The position numbers were made by a program, and so were the translations under genes. Source: Candidatus Omnitrophota bacterium (GTDB lineage Bacteria; Omnitrophota; Gorgyraeia; JABMRG01; JAFGKX01). From it: 15,712 nucleotides of DNA. The stretch is taken from positions 1 through 15,712 of the forward strand of contig JAFGKX010000085.1 of NCBI GenBank assembly GCA_016928375.1, read 5' to 3'. The notes beneath the pieces are model-generated. The model saw only the letters and a list, made by a program, of their open reading frames with translations, had not been told where the DNA came from and did not search any database. Shown in pieces: positions 14,423 through 15,712 of the stretch (position 1 is its first letter; every line of letters begins with the position of its first letter).

Positions 14423-15712
14423 TTAATCCCTGAAAAGGAAATTTTCGAAACTCCACATATTCTTCTTATTCAAATAAGAAGCGGGATTTTCCTTGAAAAA
14501 CACCCTGTAATTTTTAAACGGTGTCCAGCCCGAAGGCATAGAAATGAATTTACCTAAATATGGTTTTGATATGCGCAGAACATAATCGTGGGGCAGATCA
14601 TCAGGTATGCATACGCCTTTGTTCGGGTTTTCTATTGCCCACATAGCTGCGCTTACTACACCTGCGGCAACCTGCATTGTAGTGGCATTTTGATGAGGAA
14701 GGAGCCTTCTTGATTCCTCGATGCTTAACGCGCTGCCGGTCCACCATGAATTATATTTATGCCCCATGATAAGCGCGCCGAGTATGTCCTCACCGCTGGT
14801 AATTTCATCGCTCATTATCCTACATTTAGGCTGCAGCTCGTAATGCCTGCATCTAAGCTCAAACAAAGAAGAGAGCGTTTCATGAGACGGCATATATGCA
14901 TAATGTACAGTGGGCCTGTATATTGCTTTTTTATTTTCCCGGACAGTCAACTTGTCTGAAATAGTGAAGGACTCGCCGTGGCGTATGACCATGCCTACAA
15001 TTTCCTGATTGGGTATCCACGAACGTACCCATGTATTCATGCCCATCTGCGCGAGGAATATCTGGTTTTTCGGGCCCTGCTTCGGATAATTTGCCAGAAG
15101 CGTAGGCTTATCTTCATGCGTGCCCCAGCCCATTTCAGCAGGAGAAATACCTTCCTCCCTTAAGCCCTCTATGCTCCATGTGCCTACAAATTCATCGACT
15201 TCCTTCGGGCGGTTTGTTATCTGCGTATCTCTTTCGCTGACATGTATTACTTTAACTCCGAGTTTCATGGCAAGCCTTCCGAAATCTCTTTCGGAAATAA
15301 GTTTTTCCAGATACCTGGATTCTTTTTTATTGGCGAATTTATCTTTGATTAATTTCTGGGCTATATCAATAAGCCCCTGTTTGGTAAAATGTGAAATAAG
15401 CCCGGGATTTGCGCCATGTTCTATTACCGCAGTGGTTGATTTTTTCCATTTCGCGGATATTTCACGTATTTCCATATGCCTACAGTAAAGGGATTTTTCA
15501 AAAGCGCTTTTTTTGTCTATATCCGCATACGGATCCCATTCTTCGACGGAAGTATTTATATACATAACATTATTGTCGTGACACCATGTTAATATATCGA
15601 TAGTACTTATGTTCCATGCCAGGTCTACTATAAGGTCTCCGGCACGCACGTGCTTTGACAGCTCCTGCGACATTCCGAAGGGAGTAATTTTTCTTGCTAT
15701 AAATTTAACGCC
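14423..15712 (-). CDS. hss: Homospermidine synthase (5' end outside window)
   Basis: This NAD-dependent enzyme joins two putrescines (or putrescine and spermidine) to make homospermidine, releasing ammonia or diaminopropane. The reading frame is open past the ATG at 15673 to the right edge; the codons there (FIARKITPFGM) fit the family, so that ATG is internal and ~50-60 N-terminal residues, with most of the Rossmann nucleotide motif, are missing. Visible blocks are DLIVDLAWN, HGANPGLISHFTKQGL, NTWVRSWIP, GMVIRHGESFTISD, MSDEITSGEDILGALIMGH, NSWWTGSALSIEESRRLLPHQNAT and a VCIPDDLPHDYVL end. The overall relatives are saccharopine-dehydrogenase-like proteins, but these blocks are specific for homospermidine synthase. 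The decarboxylase immediately downstream supplies the substrate. Confidence 0.9.
   Translation of the reverse strand, partial: GVKFIARKITPFGMSQELSKHVRAGDLIVDLAWNISTIDILTWCHDNNVMYINTSVEEWDPYADIDKKSAFEKSLYCRHMEIREISAKWKKSTTAVIEHGANPGLISHFTKQGLIDIAQKLIKDKFANKKESRYLEKLISERDFGRLAMKLGVKVIHVSERDTQITNRPKEVDEFVGTWSIEGLREEGISPAEMGWGTHEDKPTLLANYPKQGPKNQIFLAQMGMNTWVRSWIPNQEIVGMVIRHGESFTISDKLTVRENKKAIYRPTVHYAYMPSHETLSSLFELRCRHYELQPKCRIMSDEITSGEDILGALIMGHKYNSWWTGSALSIEESRRLLPHQNATTMQVAAGVVSAAMWAIENPNKGVCIPDDLPHDYVLRISKPYLGKFISMPSGWTPFKNYRVFFKENPASYLNKKNMWSFENFLFRD

Noticed and set aside
14037..14426. Open frame on the + strand opposite the decarboxylase start
   Set aside because: Its hydrophobic-aromatic composition comes from reading the complement of a conserved PLP enzyme, and no start signal is seen.
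15635..15673. ATG at 15673 as the true start of homospermidine synthase
   Set aside because: The frame is open and family-like upstream to the window edge, and the protein would lack its nucleotide-binding N-terminus.

Overview
The window reads as a chromosomal segment of an uncultured, AT-leaning Gram-negative-type bacterium. My best guess for the lineage is Candidatus Omnitrophota or a relative. This is an inference from style only: a very large secreted protein of unfamiliar domain mix, an AsmA-like envelope protein, many ATA codons, and 'GTCATTGCGAG' palindromes scattered between and inside genes. No rRNA, tRNA, CRISPR array, integrase or transposase gene is visible.

Layout. Positions 1-3840 (+) hold a compact housekeeping cluster: the end of queE, queF, both subunits of a class I fumarase (fumA-type alpha and fumB-type beta), rph (RNase PH) and rdgB (XTP/dITP pyrophosphatase). 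Genes overlap or nearly touch except where repeat elements separate them. QueE and QueF act in the same pathway, towards preQ1 and queuosine. Positions 3948-9617 (+) hold one gene for an 1889-residue secreted protein with its own predicted promoter. It has a signal peptide, a TIKI/TraB/ChaN-like N-terminal module, an Asp-Pro-Leu repeat linker, an M48-type metallopeptidase module and a long unrecognised tail. Positions 9623-12430 (-) hold an AsmA-like membrane-anchored protein, convergent with the giant gene (5 bases between stops); its near-consensus promoter lies so close to the start codon that the mRNA should be leaderless. Positions 12524-15712 (-) hold a second operon read leftwards: homospermidine synthase (cut by the window edge), a fold-III ornithine/lysine-type decarboxylase and a TtcA-like tRNA thiolase. 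It ends at a perfect 24-bp inverted repeat.

How the genes work together. The decarboxylase should make putrescine and the synthase should condense it to homospermidine, so this looks like a complete short polyamine route. Two tRNA-modification activities (queuosine and 2-thiocytidine) flank the window. The giant protein and the AsmA-like protein both belong to the envelope or exterior, but convergent orientation gives no operon link.

The least ordinary signals are: (1) a palindromic repeat family with four copies, three inside coding sequence and all three read in the same frame; (2) a second, different element between the fumarase genes that supplies the ribosome site and start codon of the beta subunit; (3) the giant multidomain protein; (4) a shortened PP-loop in the TtcA-like enzyme; (5) the leaderless promoter arrangement.
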